Assembly: GCF_900129295.1 (NCBI RefSeq)
Contig: NZ_FQUU01000011.1
Location: forward strand, 62,001 to 126,000
Source: Flavisolibacter ginsengisoli DSM 18119
GTDB lineage: Bacteria > Bacteroidota > Bacteroidia > Chitinophagales > Chitinophagaceae
DNA length: 64,000 nt
Reading direction: 5' to 3'
How positions within the stretch are numbered: position 1 is the stretch's first letter; each line of letters opens with the position of its first letter. A program made the translations under genes and the position numbers. Positions 55,068 to 63,197 of this stretch are shown here, piece after piece. The notes below the pieces were generated by a model. That model did no database searches. It had not been told where the DNA came from and worked only from the letters and a program-made list of their open reading frames with translations.

Positions 55068-55631
55068 ATGAATAAAGCCCTTATGTTTTTAGTAGCCAGC
55101 CTGGTTTCAGTAGCAAGTATTGCCCAGCGGGGAAATGTTGAGTTGGGAATAAAAGGTGGGGTGAATCTTGCCGGTTATAATGGCAATATTAATAGCAATA
55201 GCTCAAGAACCGGTTTTCATGTCGGGGGGCTTATACATATTCACACCTTAAACCCCAGGCTGGCCATTCAACCAGAAATCGTGTTTTCAACACAGGGAGC
55301 AAGCTTTAATAATGGAACAGACAAAATAGATTATATCAATATTCCGTTCCTTCTTCAGTATTTAGGCAGAGGTGGACTAAGATTGGAAACGGGACCACAG
55401 GTAGGAGCACTCGTGTCGGCAAAATTTGAAGATAACGATGGGATAGAATATGATATTAAGAACCAGATCAAGCAAAGCGATTTGAGTTGGGCTTTTGGAT
55501 TAGGATTTTTATCGCATACAGGGCTGGGTATCGACGCGAGGTATAACCTGGGGTTAAGCGATATAACCAAGGGCAGGGGAGATGTAAAAAATTCAGTATG
55601 GCAATTTGGATTGTTTTACCAGTTTCGCTAA
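55068..55631 (+). CDS. Outer-membrane beta-barrel protein (PorT-like family)
   Basis: About 187 residues from the chosen ATG, which opens a signal peptide ending ASIAQ; the in-frame upstream residues are basic and unlike a signal. The mature protein shows ELGIKGGVNLAGYNGN, the LAIQPEIVFSTQGA strand, INIPFLLQYLGRGGLRLETGPQVGAL and a terminal FGLFYQFR, characteristic of small Bacteroidota barrels. Function unknown. Confidence 0.82.
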   Translation: MNKALMFLVASLVSVASIAQRGNVELGIKGGVNLAGYNGNINSNSSRTGFHVGGLIHIHTLNPRLAIQPEIVFSTQGASFNNGTDKIDYINIPFLLQYLGRGGLRLETGPQVGALVSAKFEDNDGIEYDIKNQIKQSDLSWAFGLGFLSHTGLGIDARYNLGLSDITKGRGDVKNSVWQFGLFYQFR

Positions 55632-55649
55632 TCAAAAAAATTATGTTTT

Positions 55650-55835
55650 ATGATCAAGAATGATAAAAAATCTAATGACAACAGTGAAAACAAATCCACT
55701 GAAGATCATATCAATCATGATAAGCACAATCCATTTAAGGATATTGAAGGCAATGAAAATGAAGGGGAACCTACACCGGATGAAGAAGCTAAAGCAGAGC
55801 AAGAGCGGAAAGAAACATTAACTGAAAGAGACTAA
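55650..55835 (+). CDS. Small, highly charged hypothetical protein
   Basis: 61 residues dominated by Glu, Lys, Asp and Asn with almost no hydrophobic residues, so intrinsically disordered and cytoplasmic. The composition is unlikely for a random frame, which supports a real gene. It starts 18 bases after the barrel gene. No family recognised. Confidence 0.55.
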   Translation: MIKNDKKSNDNSENKSTEDHINHDKHNPFKDIEGNENEGEPTPDEEAKAEQERKETLTERD

Positions 55836-55858
55836 AGTAGGGTACAGCAAAAAGGAAA

Positions 55859-56071
55859 TTACAAACCCTGGTAACCTCCGCCGTTATCGTCAAAAGAAAA
55901 TCTTCTGCTTATTCTCTGGCTGAGCTCGTTAAATTTCATCGCAGTAAATTCCATGATCCTGAAGTTATTCATACTGTTTTCCATTTCAGGATAACTGGCT
56001 TGTAAAAACTCGGAGATTGTTATTGCCCTGGCGGGTAATACTATTTGTTGCTTGCTGTTTATATTTTTCAT
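55859..56071 (-). CDS. Small hypothetical protein with Gly-rich tail
   Basis: About 70 residues from the chosen ATG. The N-terminus is basic (MKNINSKQQIVLPARAITI), the centre helical (FLQASYPEMENSMNNF) and the end FDDNGGGYQGL. The layout of a helical leader and a short Gly-rich tail could suit a peptide precursor, but no modification enzyme or transporter is adjacent, so this is only a shape resemblance. Confidence 0.45.
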   Translation of the reverse strand: MKNINSKQQIVLPARAITISEFLQASYPEMENSMNNFRIMEFTAMKFNELSQRISRRFSFDDNGGGYQGL

Positions 56072-56752
56072 AATAATTAAATTCAGGTTAGGGAAACAGG
56101 AGAAGTACCAGTGATCCATTAAAATATCCGCGCTGCAGTTGTGATTATTTATTCTGTTGTAAAAATAATAAGGAGGCCATGTCCTTAAAACCGAATCTTA
56201 CATTCCTTTACAATACCGAAGCATGCAAGTAACACCTGGAACCCTTATTGGCAAAGGATTTTAAGCTATTTTCCTACGATGCCCAATTTCTTTTAGTAAA
56301 GGTTTTCAAATAAGGGTTTTAACATAATTTAAATATCCTTGCTAATTGTACAGTTAATTAAAGGATTTGTACAAGCAAAAAAAACCCACTGTAGAAACAG
56401 CGGGCGCTAACGATTGCTTGCTATATGAATAGAGAAACTTTAGATCAAATTTGAGAAGGCTAATTCTGAATTTATTAAAACATAAACCTTCTTATTCTTT
56501 CTTTACGGTGTAAAAATAAAATAGCAGTAGATGTACACTTGGTCAAATTATGGAAGGAAATACAATGTTGAAGTGGCGGGTCAAAATTTAAAACCATTGC
56601 CTGTACTGCATTCCATGGAAAATAATCTACGATGCCCAACCCTGTTATGTATTAATAATAACTTCATTGAATAAAAGGCTGCCCAAGCGTCAAAAAAGAT
56701 GCTTTCACAGTAAAATATCTGCTATATTCTAATTACAACTTAAAATCAAGAA
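56072..56752. other. Non-coding stretch with a minus-strand terminator and a 13-bp direct repeat
   Basis: About 680 bases without a credible ORF. CTACGATGCCCAA occurs at 56274-56286 and again at 56627-56639. A terminator-like hairpin reading on the minus strand lies between the copies. A TTGTACA motif appears twice around 56346-56373. No mobile-element gene is present. Confidence 0.5.
56377..56404 (-). terminator. Orphan minus-strand intrinsic terminator
   Basis: CCCACTGT / ACAGCGGG with one mismatch and an AGAA loop. On the minus strand the stem is followed by eight T residues. No minus-strand gene lies upstream of it before the rhodanese gene 2.7 kb away, so it would end an unrecognised transcript. 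Confidence 0.65.
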
Positions 56753-57799
56753 ATGAATCCCATTAGAACTGCTATTCTTTCCTATGGCATGAGTGGAAAG
56801 CTCTTCCATGCACCATTCTTGCATGTGCATCCTGGTTTTGAATTATGTGGTGTATGGGAAAGAACTAAGAATGAAGCCATTGAAAAATACCCGGAAATAG
56901 TAACCTTCCGCTCCTTAGAAGAACTTCTTTCCGATAATTCGATAGAATTGGTTATTGTTAATACACCAAACATTACTCATTTTGAATATGCCAGGCAGGC
57001 TCTTCTGGCAGGTAAGCATGTAATAGTTGAAAAACCATTTACAGTTACAGCTGATGAGGCAGAACAGTTAATTATCCTGGCTAACGAGAAGAAAAAACTG
57101 CTATCGGTTTACCACAACCGCCGATTTGATAGTGATTATAAAACGATCAAAAAAGTACTTAACGAAGGGATAATTGGCCATATCAATGAAGCAGAGTTTC
57201 ATTTTGACAGGTTTAGAAATGAGTTAAGTCCCAAAACTCATAAAGAGGTAGCTGTAAAAGGTACGGGAGCCTTGTACGATCTTGGATCACACCTTATAGA
57301 CCAGGCACTACAGTTATTTGGTATCCCGGAAGCAGTATTTGCTGATATAAGGATGATCAGAACCAATTCGCAGGTAGATGATTATTTTGAATTGCTATTG
57401 TATTATAATGATAAAAGAGTGCGATTAAAAGCCAACTACCTGGTCAGGGAGCCTCTGCCGGGTTATATCATCCATGGATCAAAAGGAAGCTTTATAAAGC
57501 AAAGAACAGATGTGCAGGAAAAAGCGCTACTGCAAAATATTTTACCAGAAAGCCCGGGCTGGGGAGTTGAACCAGGAACCGAAAAAGGTTTGCTGCATAC
57601 AGAAATAAACGGTAAGGTTGTACGGGAGCAGGTAGCTTCGCTTACTGGAAACTATATGGAATATTATAATAGTATTTATGATGCTTTAAGAAACAATAAA
57701 GATGCTCCTGTAGCCCCCCTGGATGGCTTGCAAGTGATCCGGGTCATTGAGGCTGCCTTTGAAAGCAATGCCAAAAGATCTGTTGTACCATTGACTTAA
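56753..57799 (+). CDS. Gfo/Idh/MocA family NAD(P)-dependent oxidoreductase
   Basis: A 348-residue two-domain dehydrogenase. N-terminal Rossmann fold with LSYGMSGKLFHAPFL, VNTPNITHFEYARQALLAGKHVIVEKPFTVTADEA (the EKP motif carries the catalytic Lys), then a C-terminal alpha/beta domain with GTGALYDLGSHLIDQAL. It most likely oxidises or reduces a sugar or cyclitol; the substrate is unknown. It precedes an MFS exporter gene that has its own promoter. Confidence 0.9.
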   Translation: MNPIRTAILSYGMSGKLFHAPFLHVHPGFELCGVWERTKNEAIEKYPEIVTFRSLEELLSDNSIELVIVNTPNITHFEYARQALLAGKHVIVEKPFTVTADEAEQLIILANEKKKLLSVYHNRRFDSDYKTIKKVLNEGIIGHINEAEFHFDRFRNELSPKTHKEVAVKGTGALYDLGSHLIDQALQLFGIPEAVFADIRMIRTNSQVDDYFELLLYYNDKRVRLKANYLVREPLPGYIIHGSKGSFIKQRTDVQEKALLQNILPESPGWGVEPGTEKGLLHTEINGKVVREQVASLTGNYMEYYNSIYDALRNNKDAPVAPLDGLQVIRVIEAAFESNAKRSVVPLT

Positions 57800-57868
57800 T
57801 ATCCTGTATCCATTTCACTCTTTTTTCGTTTCATTCCATCATTTGCAATGTTGGGGTAACTGGTGCCT

Positions 57869-57876
57869 TACATTTG
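57869..57876 (+). promoter_or_regulatory. -7 promoter element of the MFS gene
   Basis: TACATTTG matches TAnnTTTG, with TTTG 23 bases upstream as a -33 candidate. It overlaps an in-frame TTG, which argues for the ATG at 57886 as start. Confidence 0.6.
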
Positions 57877-57885
57877 CAGGCTTAT

Positions 57886-59079
57886 ATGAGAACAGACACA
57901 CTCAAGCCCTGGCAGGTATTATTTATGGCGCTATGCACGGGATTGATCGTTGCTAATATATATTATTGCCAGCCCCTGGTAGTTTTGATAAGCAAGGAAT
58001 TTGGAGTGGCCGAAAGCAAGGCCGGCACCATTACTTTTTTCACCCAGATAGGCTATGCCCTTGGCTTGTTATTATTTGTGCCCCTTGGTGACATGCTGGA
58101 AAAGAGAAAACAGATCATTTTTACAACCTCGCTAGCAGTTGCCGCTTTGATCATGGCAGCATTGTCATCTTCATTGCTGATGCTAAATATTGCCGCTGTC
58201 CTTATAGGATCTACTTCCATTGTACCACAATTAATCCTTCCGCTTGCCGCCCACCTTTCGCCCGTTCACAAAAGAGGAAAGATCATAGGAACTGTTATGA
58301 GCGGTTTATTGATCGGCATCCTATTATCCAGATCATTTAGCGGTTTTATTGGTGCCTGGCTGGGATGGAGATCTATGTTCTGGATAGCAGCTGTCATTAC
58401 CTCAGTTTTATTGGTAGCCATGAGCTTGATTTTTCCGAAGGCTGAACCACAGTTTTCAGGGACATACGGTTTACTGGTGAAGTCACTTGTCACGTTAATT
58501 AAAAAAGAACCCATACTTAGGGAAGCATCAATAATTAATGCGCTTACCTTTTCATCCTTTGGCATATTCTGGACAACAATGGTTCTATACCTTTCCAATG
58601 CACCTTTTCATTTCCAGTCAGACAAGATAGGGTTGTTTGGCCTTGCCGCCGTGGCCGGAGCCCTGATCGCGCCGTTAATAGGAGGGACTGCAGATAAGGG
58701 CAATCCAAGAGTGACCATTGGTTATGGACTAGTGATAATTGGTGGTGCTTTTATTTGTTTTTATACTATAGGAACAACTGTTGCGGGGATGGTGGTTGGT
58801 ATCATACTACTGGACCTGGGACAGCAATCTGTGCATGTGTCAAACCAGGCAAGGGTGTATGCCCTACAGCCTGCTGCCCGAAACCGCCTGAATACGGTTT
58901 TCATGACTGTTAGCTTCATCGGAACATCCCTGGGATCGGCTATAGGTTTGTGGGCCTGGGACAGGGCTCAATGGAATGGAATATGTGCAGTAGGAGCAGT
59001 GTCAGTAACACTTGCATTAATAGTTTATGGAGTAACCTACAAGGGCAAACGCATGGCTATTACCGGCACTTCCAAATAA
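57886..59079 (+). CDS. MFS transporter
   Basis: About 397 residues with 12 predicted membrane helices. Features include VANIYYCQPLVVLISKEFGV in helix 1 and FVPLGDMLEKRKQ as the loop 2-3 signature of the major facilitator superfamily. It resembles YnfM/NepI-like efflux proteins rather than sugar importers. The substrate is unknown. Its start is set by the promoter element that covers the alternative TTG codon. Confidence 0.87.
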   Translation: MRTDTLKPWQVLFMALCTGLIVANIYYCQPLVVLISKEFGVAESKAGTITFFTQIGYALGLLLFVPLGDMLEKRKQIIFTTSLAVAALIMAALSSSLLMLNIAAVLIGSTSIVPQLILPLAAHLSPVHKRGKIIGTVMSGLLIGILLSRSFSGFIGAWLGWRSMFWIAAVITSVLLVAMSLIFPKAEPQFSGTYGLLVKSLVTLIKKEPILREASIINALTFSSFGIFWTTMVLYLSNAPFHFQSDKIGLFGLAAVAGALIAPLIGGTADKGNPRVTIGYGLVIIGGAFICFYTIGTTVAGMVVGIILLDLGQQSVHVSNQARVYALQPAARNRLNTVFMTVSFIGTSLGSAIGLWAWDRAQWNGICAVGAVSVTLALIVYGVTYKGKRMAITGTSK

Positions 59080-59092
59080 GATCAAGGATTCA

Positions 59093-59455
59093 TTATTGTT
59101 CAACAGCGGCTCCTGCATCTTTCCATGCTCTCCAGCCACCGGCCATAGAAAATACGTTGGTGTAGCCCATCTTCTGAAGATTATAAGCTGATAGCACACT
59201 GCGGAATCCACCTCCGCAATACAAAATTAGTTCAGCGCTTTTATTGGGTATCTTTTCTATAATATCTCTTTCAATGATGCCCCTTCCAAGGTGAATGGCA
59301 TTCGTTGCATGACCCGCTTCCCATTCATTATCCTCTCTTACATCTATCAGCAAAGCTCCGCCATGTTGTTGCTGCTGTGCTTCTTCCACAGATACTTCTT
59401 TTACCTGGCCTTTTACTTCATCCACTAATTGCAGGAACTCGGGTGAGTGTTTCAT
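59093..59455 (-). CDS. Rhodanese-like domain protein
   Basis: A 120-residue single rhodanese domain for sulfur transfer. It has IDVREDNEWEAGHATNAIHLGRG and the active-site loop YCGGGFRS with the persulfide Cys, then MAGGWRAW. No signal peptide, so cytoplasmic. Ends 13 bases from the MFS stop, convergent with it. Confidence 0.9.
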   Translation of the reverse strand: MKHSPEFLQLVDEVKGQVKEVSVEEAQQQQHGGALLIDVREDNEWEAGHATNAIHLGRGIIERDIIEKIPNKSAELILYCGGGFRSVLSAYNLQKMGYTNVFSMAGGWRAWKDAGAAVEQ

Positions 59456-59684
59456 TCAAATGGGGTTTAACTATTACAAATCCTTGATAAAATTTCCTTA
59501 CAAAGGTAGCATTTGCCGGTGTTAATAATTTAGGCTGAGCCTTGCGTTTATCCCTGGTACATAACTGGTAAATATCTGTAAAGCACCTTTCATCCATCTT
59601 ATCTATAGCACAATCAAAAAAGGAATAACTTAATGATACCGCCACTACTTTTCTACCTGGGAATAACTCATAAAACACCTGCTA

Positions 59685-60020
59685 ATGCGAATGATACTAT
59701 TATTCCTGGTATTTCCTTTAATGATAAATGCCCAGGTAAACCGCTCTGCCAGCCAACTGGCACAGGAGAATATCCAGGATTACCTGAGATCTAAGCTCTT
59801 CAAAGACCAACCTTATCATCCCGAAAGTTTTGGTGAGCTTAAGCCCCTTAAGGAAGATCATTCTGAAACTTCATGGATCATGGAACATAAATTCCAGGTG
59901 GCTGAAAAGGTGAATAAGGGAAGTTTGAAACCTGTTTCTTTAGATAACCATGAATACTGGTTCTTTTTTTTCCTGGACAAAAAAATGCGCGTCGTCAAAG
60001 CAGAGAGCATCCAACAATAA
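59685..60020 (+). CDS. Small secreted hypothetical protein
   Basis: 111 residues with a signal peptide (MILLFLVFPLMINAQ; ATG 59685 or the next in-frame ATG at 59691). The mature part is charged, with NIQDYLRSKLFKDQPYHP and a beta-like WFFFFLDKKMRVVKAES end. No family recognised. It stands alone before a long non-coding stretch. Confidence 0.6.
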   Translation: MRMILLFLVFPLMINAQVNRSASQLAQENIQDYLRSKLFKDQPYHPESFGELKPLKEDHSETSWIMEHKFQVAEKVNKGSLKPVSLDNHEYWFFFFLDKKMRVVKAESIQQ

Positions 60021-60642
60021 CCTCCTTACTAAGGTTGAATAACTCTATTTGTTTAACCCAGTTTTGCTTTACTAAAGCAACTTAATCGGTGTGCAAATCA
60101 AAGGCATTCACACCTTTCATTTAAAACCATAATTACTTCATGGAATTTATCCGGAAACCAGGTAAAAGTTGTTTGGTGCAGTGCGCGGAAATAACCCAAA
60201 TTGCTTACAAAGCAATAGATATTCCAAACATATTTCATACATCAGCCATAGATGTCCCGAGGATAAGCCGACTCTATAAGTGTCGGCTTATCCTCGGCTT
60301 ATCCTCGGGATATCCTCGGGATATCTTCGGGATATCTCCCTTTTTCCAATAAGGAAATTTGGGCTGGATTTGACAATTTTTGTACAGGATTTTATTCCGG
60401 AAGACAGTTATTCTACCGCAACGCGATAGATGTCGTTCAAGAGAAAATATTTGTAAATAGTTGGAAATAAAGCTTTGAATGATCTAATTGCATTTTTAAA
60501 AACCAGGTTATTTATAAGCCGTAAATAATAAGTTCTCTTTTACCAGATAAAAAAGGATGAAAAGGACTCTCTTTCTGGAGAGCTAGCGGCATTTTTAATT
60601 GCATAATGCCTGGTAAAGAAGACCCTGATGGAAAGTAATTTC
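60021..60642. other. Non-coding stretch with hairpin and 11-bp tandem repeats
   Basis: About 620 bases. The notable content is a 16-bp inverted repeat followed by 11-bp tandem repeats at 60257-60340; the rest is AT-rich with nothing recognised. Confidence 0.55.
60257..60340. repeat. 16-bp inverted repeat running into 11-bp tandem repeats
   Basis: Arms 60257-60272 and 60282-60297 (CCGAGGATAAGCCGAC and its complement) with a 9-base loop. From 60287 the unit CTTATCCTCGG repeats every 11 bases: two identical copies, then GATATCCTCGG, GATATCTTCGG and a partial GATATCTCCC. Confidence 0.85.
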
Positions 60643-61137
60643 CTAATCATATTTTATTGCCGGGTATCCCAGGAGCCTGCGCCATAATGCCAGTTGACCG
60701 ATCATATTGGCTTCCCTGTAAATGGTGAAACTGATTAAATCATAATAGGTCATTTTCATTCCACCCGTATCCACCTCGCTATTCAGCTTTTGATCATCAA
60801 TGCTCACCAGCGCATGGCGTGCTTCAGGTGTAATACGTTCCCAATCCTTAAGGTATTCATCATTGGTTGGATATTGCACTCCTGGCTGTATACCCTTATT
60901 GTTTTTAAACAGGTCTTCGCCGGTTTGTCTCTGACCAGTTCCTGTTTCAGAAGCCATTAAAAAACGTTGTTGAACTAATGCACCCGCCAGCCATGCAGGA
61001 TGATTAGCCTGTGTATTCAACCTGTTATGCATATTTTCTGCTGAAATCCCATCTAATGCTTTAGCAAAAAAGGTTGTATGATAATCAAATAGAGTAAGAA
61101 ACCCCTGCATCCTTGTACTGGCTGTATTCTTTTCCAT
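60643..61137 (-). CDS. DinB family protein
   Basis: A 164-residue four-helix bundle of the DinB/YfiT superfamily. LFDYHTTFFAKALDGIS, NHPAWLAGALVQQRF and the C-terminal YREANMIGQLALWRRLLGY fit. The metal-binding histidine triad of the family appears incomplete: His54 is present in NHPAWL, but the usual second and third His are not obvious. Function unknown; some relatives are thiol-dependent hydrolases. Confidence 0.7.
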   Translation of the reverse strand: MEKNTASTRMQGFLTLFDYHTTFFAKALDGISAENMHNRLNTQANHPAWLAGALVQQRFLMASETGTGQRQTGEDLFKNNKGIQPGVQYPTNDEYLKDWERITPEARHALVSIDDQKLNSEVDTGGMKMTYYDLISFTIYREANMIGQLALWRRLLGYPAIKYD

Positions 61138-61437
61138 TCTAATTCTTGTTATATAATATAAAAGTACGTTGGTTATGATAAATTTTCTTTATCCTGGTTG
61201 ATGCTTGTAAGCATATAAATCCTTAAATCAGTTATTTTATTTAGACATGATTATATAAAGAAAGGCATGCTAAAACCGGCTTTAGGTAAACCCAGCGAAA
61301 CGGAAAACTGCAATGTTAGAATGGTGGAAGCTCCAAAGACTGATAAAAAAAGGAAACAGAATCAATAACAAAGGCTCCTTTAAAGGGAAGGAGCATTTGT
61401 TGAATTATATATTTAAGCTACCCTTGCAATTAGTAAT
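61138..61437. other. Non-coding stretch
   Basis: Three hundred bases between two minus-strand genes. Apart from a hairpin at 61368-61400 nothing is recognised; a 64-codon plus-strand frame is judged spurious. Confidence 0.5.
61368..61400 (-). terminator. Candidate terminator after the second lipoprotein gene
   Basis: ACAAAGGCTCCTT / AAGGAGCATTTGT, 13 pairs with one mismatch and a 7-base loop. On the minus strand the run after the stem is TTTGTT, so termination may be weak. Confidence 0.45.
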
Positions 61438-62307
61438 TTATCTCCATATAAAATCATTCAAACTAACGTATATCCTTTCATTGGCAGCATTTGTCCATAT
61501 AGAATAGGCGCTTGGGTAATAAGTATTTGAAGGAGAGAAATGAATAGGTTGGGGAATCTCCTTTGATACTGTTACACCTGAAAGTAAAAATGATCGTGTG
61601 ATCATGGGTTCTATAAAGATTACTTCTCCATTATTAGAACCATATATCATAGTATAGGTGAATGGCGCCATTGTCGGGGGTAATTCAGGTGAATGTGGAT
61701 CCAGCCAATGAGTGCCCATTTGGGGCACAGTAGCACCTTGGATAACATAGGAAGCTGGAAGGTACCCTGCAGGTGGAGGAGTATTTGGAATGCCTGTAAT
61801 GCTCATTTGTTCTTCAAGGCTGATTTTATAAAAATGCATATCAAAATGCGGAACATCATAAATGTGCTCAGGCTCATGTCCGTGTGGATTCCAGTTGATG
61901 ACAATGTGATCAAATGGAGTAACCGCCTGCGCTTTCTGATGTAGTGGTAAAACAAACATGCTGGCAGCCATATCCATAGGGTCGTCAGTTAAGCCATTCA
62001 TCGATTTTCCTGTGAATTCTATACCAATGGCTAAAGGTTTATTATCTCCACGACTTATATTGATCCACGAACGTGCATGTCCGTTACCCATTTGCACTGC
62101 AGGCCCATAAAATGTATTGTAATCCTGCACATTTGCCCTGGCTGCAGAAGAAAGTAATGCAGCTCCAGGTATAATGACCTTTTCTGTAGCTGACAGAGTT
62201 TCCTGGCTGGCTACCACTTCTTTTTGAACTTGTTTTTGACATGAGGTGATCGTTAATAAGCTTGCTGCAAGCATAAAAAACCCTTGCAGGTGATTCATCC
62301 GTTTCAT
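61438..62307 (-). CDS. Second lipoprotein of the family seen at 45 kb (probable DUF5602)
   Basis: A 289-residue lipoprotein (signal ending LLTITSC) sharing motifs with the protein at 45059-45820: WNPHGHEPEHIYDVPHFDMHFY, GTHWLDPHSPEL and YGSNNGEVIFIEPMIT. The conserved His, Glu and Asp residues are spaced identically, so a metal site is plausible. Unlike its paralogue it has no hemerythrin or cytochrome partner; it lies divergent from the AraC/copper genes. Confidence 0.7.
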   Translation of the reverse strand: MKRMNHLQGFFMLAASLLTITSCQKQVQKEVVASQETLSATEKVIIPGAALLSSAARANVQDYNTFYGPAVQMGNGHARSWINISRGDNKPLAIGIEFTGKSMNGLTDDPMDMAASMFVLPLHQKAQAVTPFDHIVINWNPHGHEPEHIYDVPHFDMHFYKISLEEQMSITGIPNTPPPAGYLPASYVIQGATVPQMGTHWLDPHSPELPPTMAPFTYTMIYGSNNGEVIFIEPMITRSFLLSGVTVSKEIPQPIHFSPSNTYYPSAYSIWTNAANERIYVSLNDFIWR

Positions 62308-62511
62308 AATTGTTTACATTTTTTGATTAAGGAAATTTGAAGTTTTCCAGAAAGGAGTGTGGCAGTAGCTTTAAGAAAGTGCGGAAGAATATGAATATAG
62401 TCAACTTTTCTTACACAACAGATAATATATAATTTAAACGAACCCTTATATAAGGCCTTATGGAACTCACTGGCTTCTCTTATCTGCATGCTTCTCTTAA
62501 GGGTCAATTCA

Positions 62512-62519
62512 TAACTTTG
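62512..62519 (+). promoter_or_regulatory. -7 promoter element of the AraC gene
   Basis: TAACTTTG matches TAnnTTTG and ends five bases before the ATG at 62525. Confidence 0.5.
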
Positions 62520-62524
62520 CTTAC

Positions 62525-63091
62525 ATGAAGCTCATTATAAAAAACATGGTTTGTCCCCGGTGCATAACATCTGTAGAGCAACTCTTAGAGAAAAATAATT
62601 TGAAGGCTAAATATGTACGACTTGGGGAAATAGAGCTAATAAAAGAGCCGGGAAAAGACAAATTACAACGCTTTGCAGCAGATTTAGAGCAAACAGGTTT
62701 TGAATTGCTTGATGATCAAAAGATGCAATTAATAGAGCAGGTGAAAAATCTTCTTATTCAAAAAGTGCAAACGGGTAATATAGAGGAACATTTTAGCTTA
62801 AGCAGATACTTTAAAGATAAAATATTCAAAGATTACTCATCCATAAGCCGGCTGTTTTCTGGTGTAGAAGGTATCACCATTGAACAGTTTTTTAATCTTT
62901 TGAAAATAGAGAAAACCAAAGAGTGGATTATGTACAACGAGCTATCGCTTAGCCAGATAGCCTTCAACCTTGGTTACAGCAGTACCCAGCACCTTTCGAG
63001 CCAGTTTAAAAAGCTAACCGGTATGACACCCTCCCAATTCAAAAATCTTGGAGCACTTCACCGTATGCCCCTGGATGGTGTAACCGAATAA
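62525..63091 (+). CDS. AraC-type regulator with N-terminal heavy-metal-associated-like domain
   Basis: A 188-residue protein. The first ~70 residues look like a heavy-metal-associated (HMA) fold with NMVCPRCITSVEQLL, i.e. a CxxC at Cys10/Cys13. The C-terminal ~100 residues are the AraC DNA-binding domain (SLSQIAFNLGYSSTQHLSSQFKKLTGMTPSQFK). This joins a metal-binding module to a DNA-binding module, and the copper ATPase gene follows 107 bases later, so it likely senses copper or a similar soft metal and controls that gene. The metal is inferred. Confidence 0.82.
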   Translation: MKLIIKNMVCPRCITSVEQLLEKNNLKAKYVRLGEIELIKEPGKDKLQRFAADLEQTGFELLDDQKMQLIEQVKNLLIQKVQTGNIEEHFSLSRYFKDKIFKDYSSISRLFSGVEGITIEQFFNLLKIEKTKEWIMYNELSLSQIAFNLGYSSTQHLSSQFKKLTGMTPSQFKNLGALHRMPLDGVTE

Positions 63092-63197
63092 TATTCGTTT
63101 ATATCATAGGCACAATTATATGTACATCTTTTTCAAAAGGATGTAATATGGAGCTATTAGTTTCGTCAGACCTTTGTAGGGTTAAAAAAGACGAAAG

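Noticed and set aside
55859-56071. Small protein with Gly-rich tail considered as a ribosomal peptide precursor
   Set aside because: No modification enzyme, protease or exporter gene is adjacent, and no known leader motif is visible.
59418-59678. 86-codon minus-strand frame overlapping the rhodanese gene
   Set aside because: It overlaps the rhodanese start by 38 bases and reads as a patchwork without any recognisable domain; the rhodanese frame is certain.
60140-60352. 70-codon plus-strand frame across the tandem repeats
   Set aside because: Half of it is a translation of the 11-bp repeats and the hairpin, so the open frame is probably a by-product of the repeat.
61313-61507. 64-codon plus-strand frame
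   Set aside because: It overlaps the lipoprotein 3' end on the other strand and has no features; the hairpin inside it fits a terminator better.
62304-62507. 67-codon minus-strand frame upstream of the lipoprotein
   Set aside because: It reaches over the divergent control region, has no family features and ends four bases into the lipoprotein gene.
62504-62513. Single CAATTCAT half-site upstream of the AraC gene, similar to the LytTR repeats
   Set aside because: No partner half-site occurs 21 bp away in either direction, so it was not counted as a regulon site.
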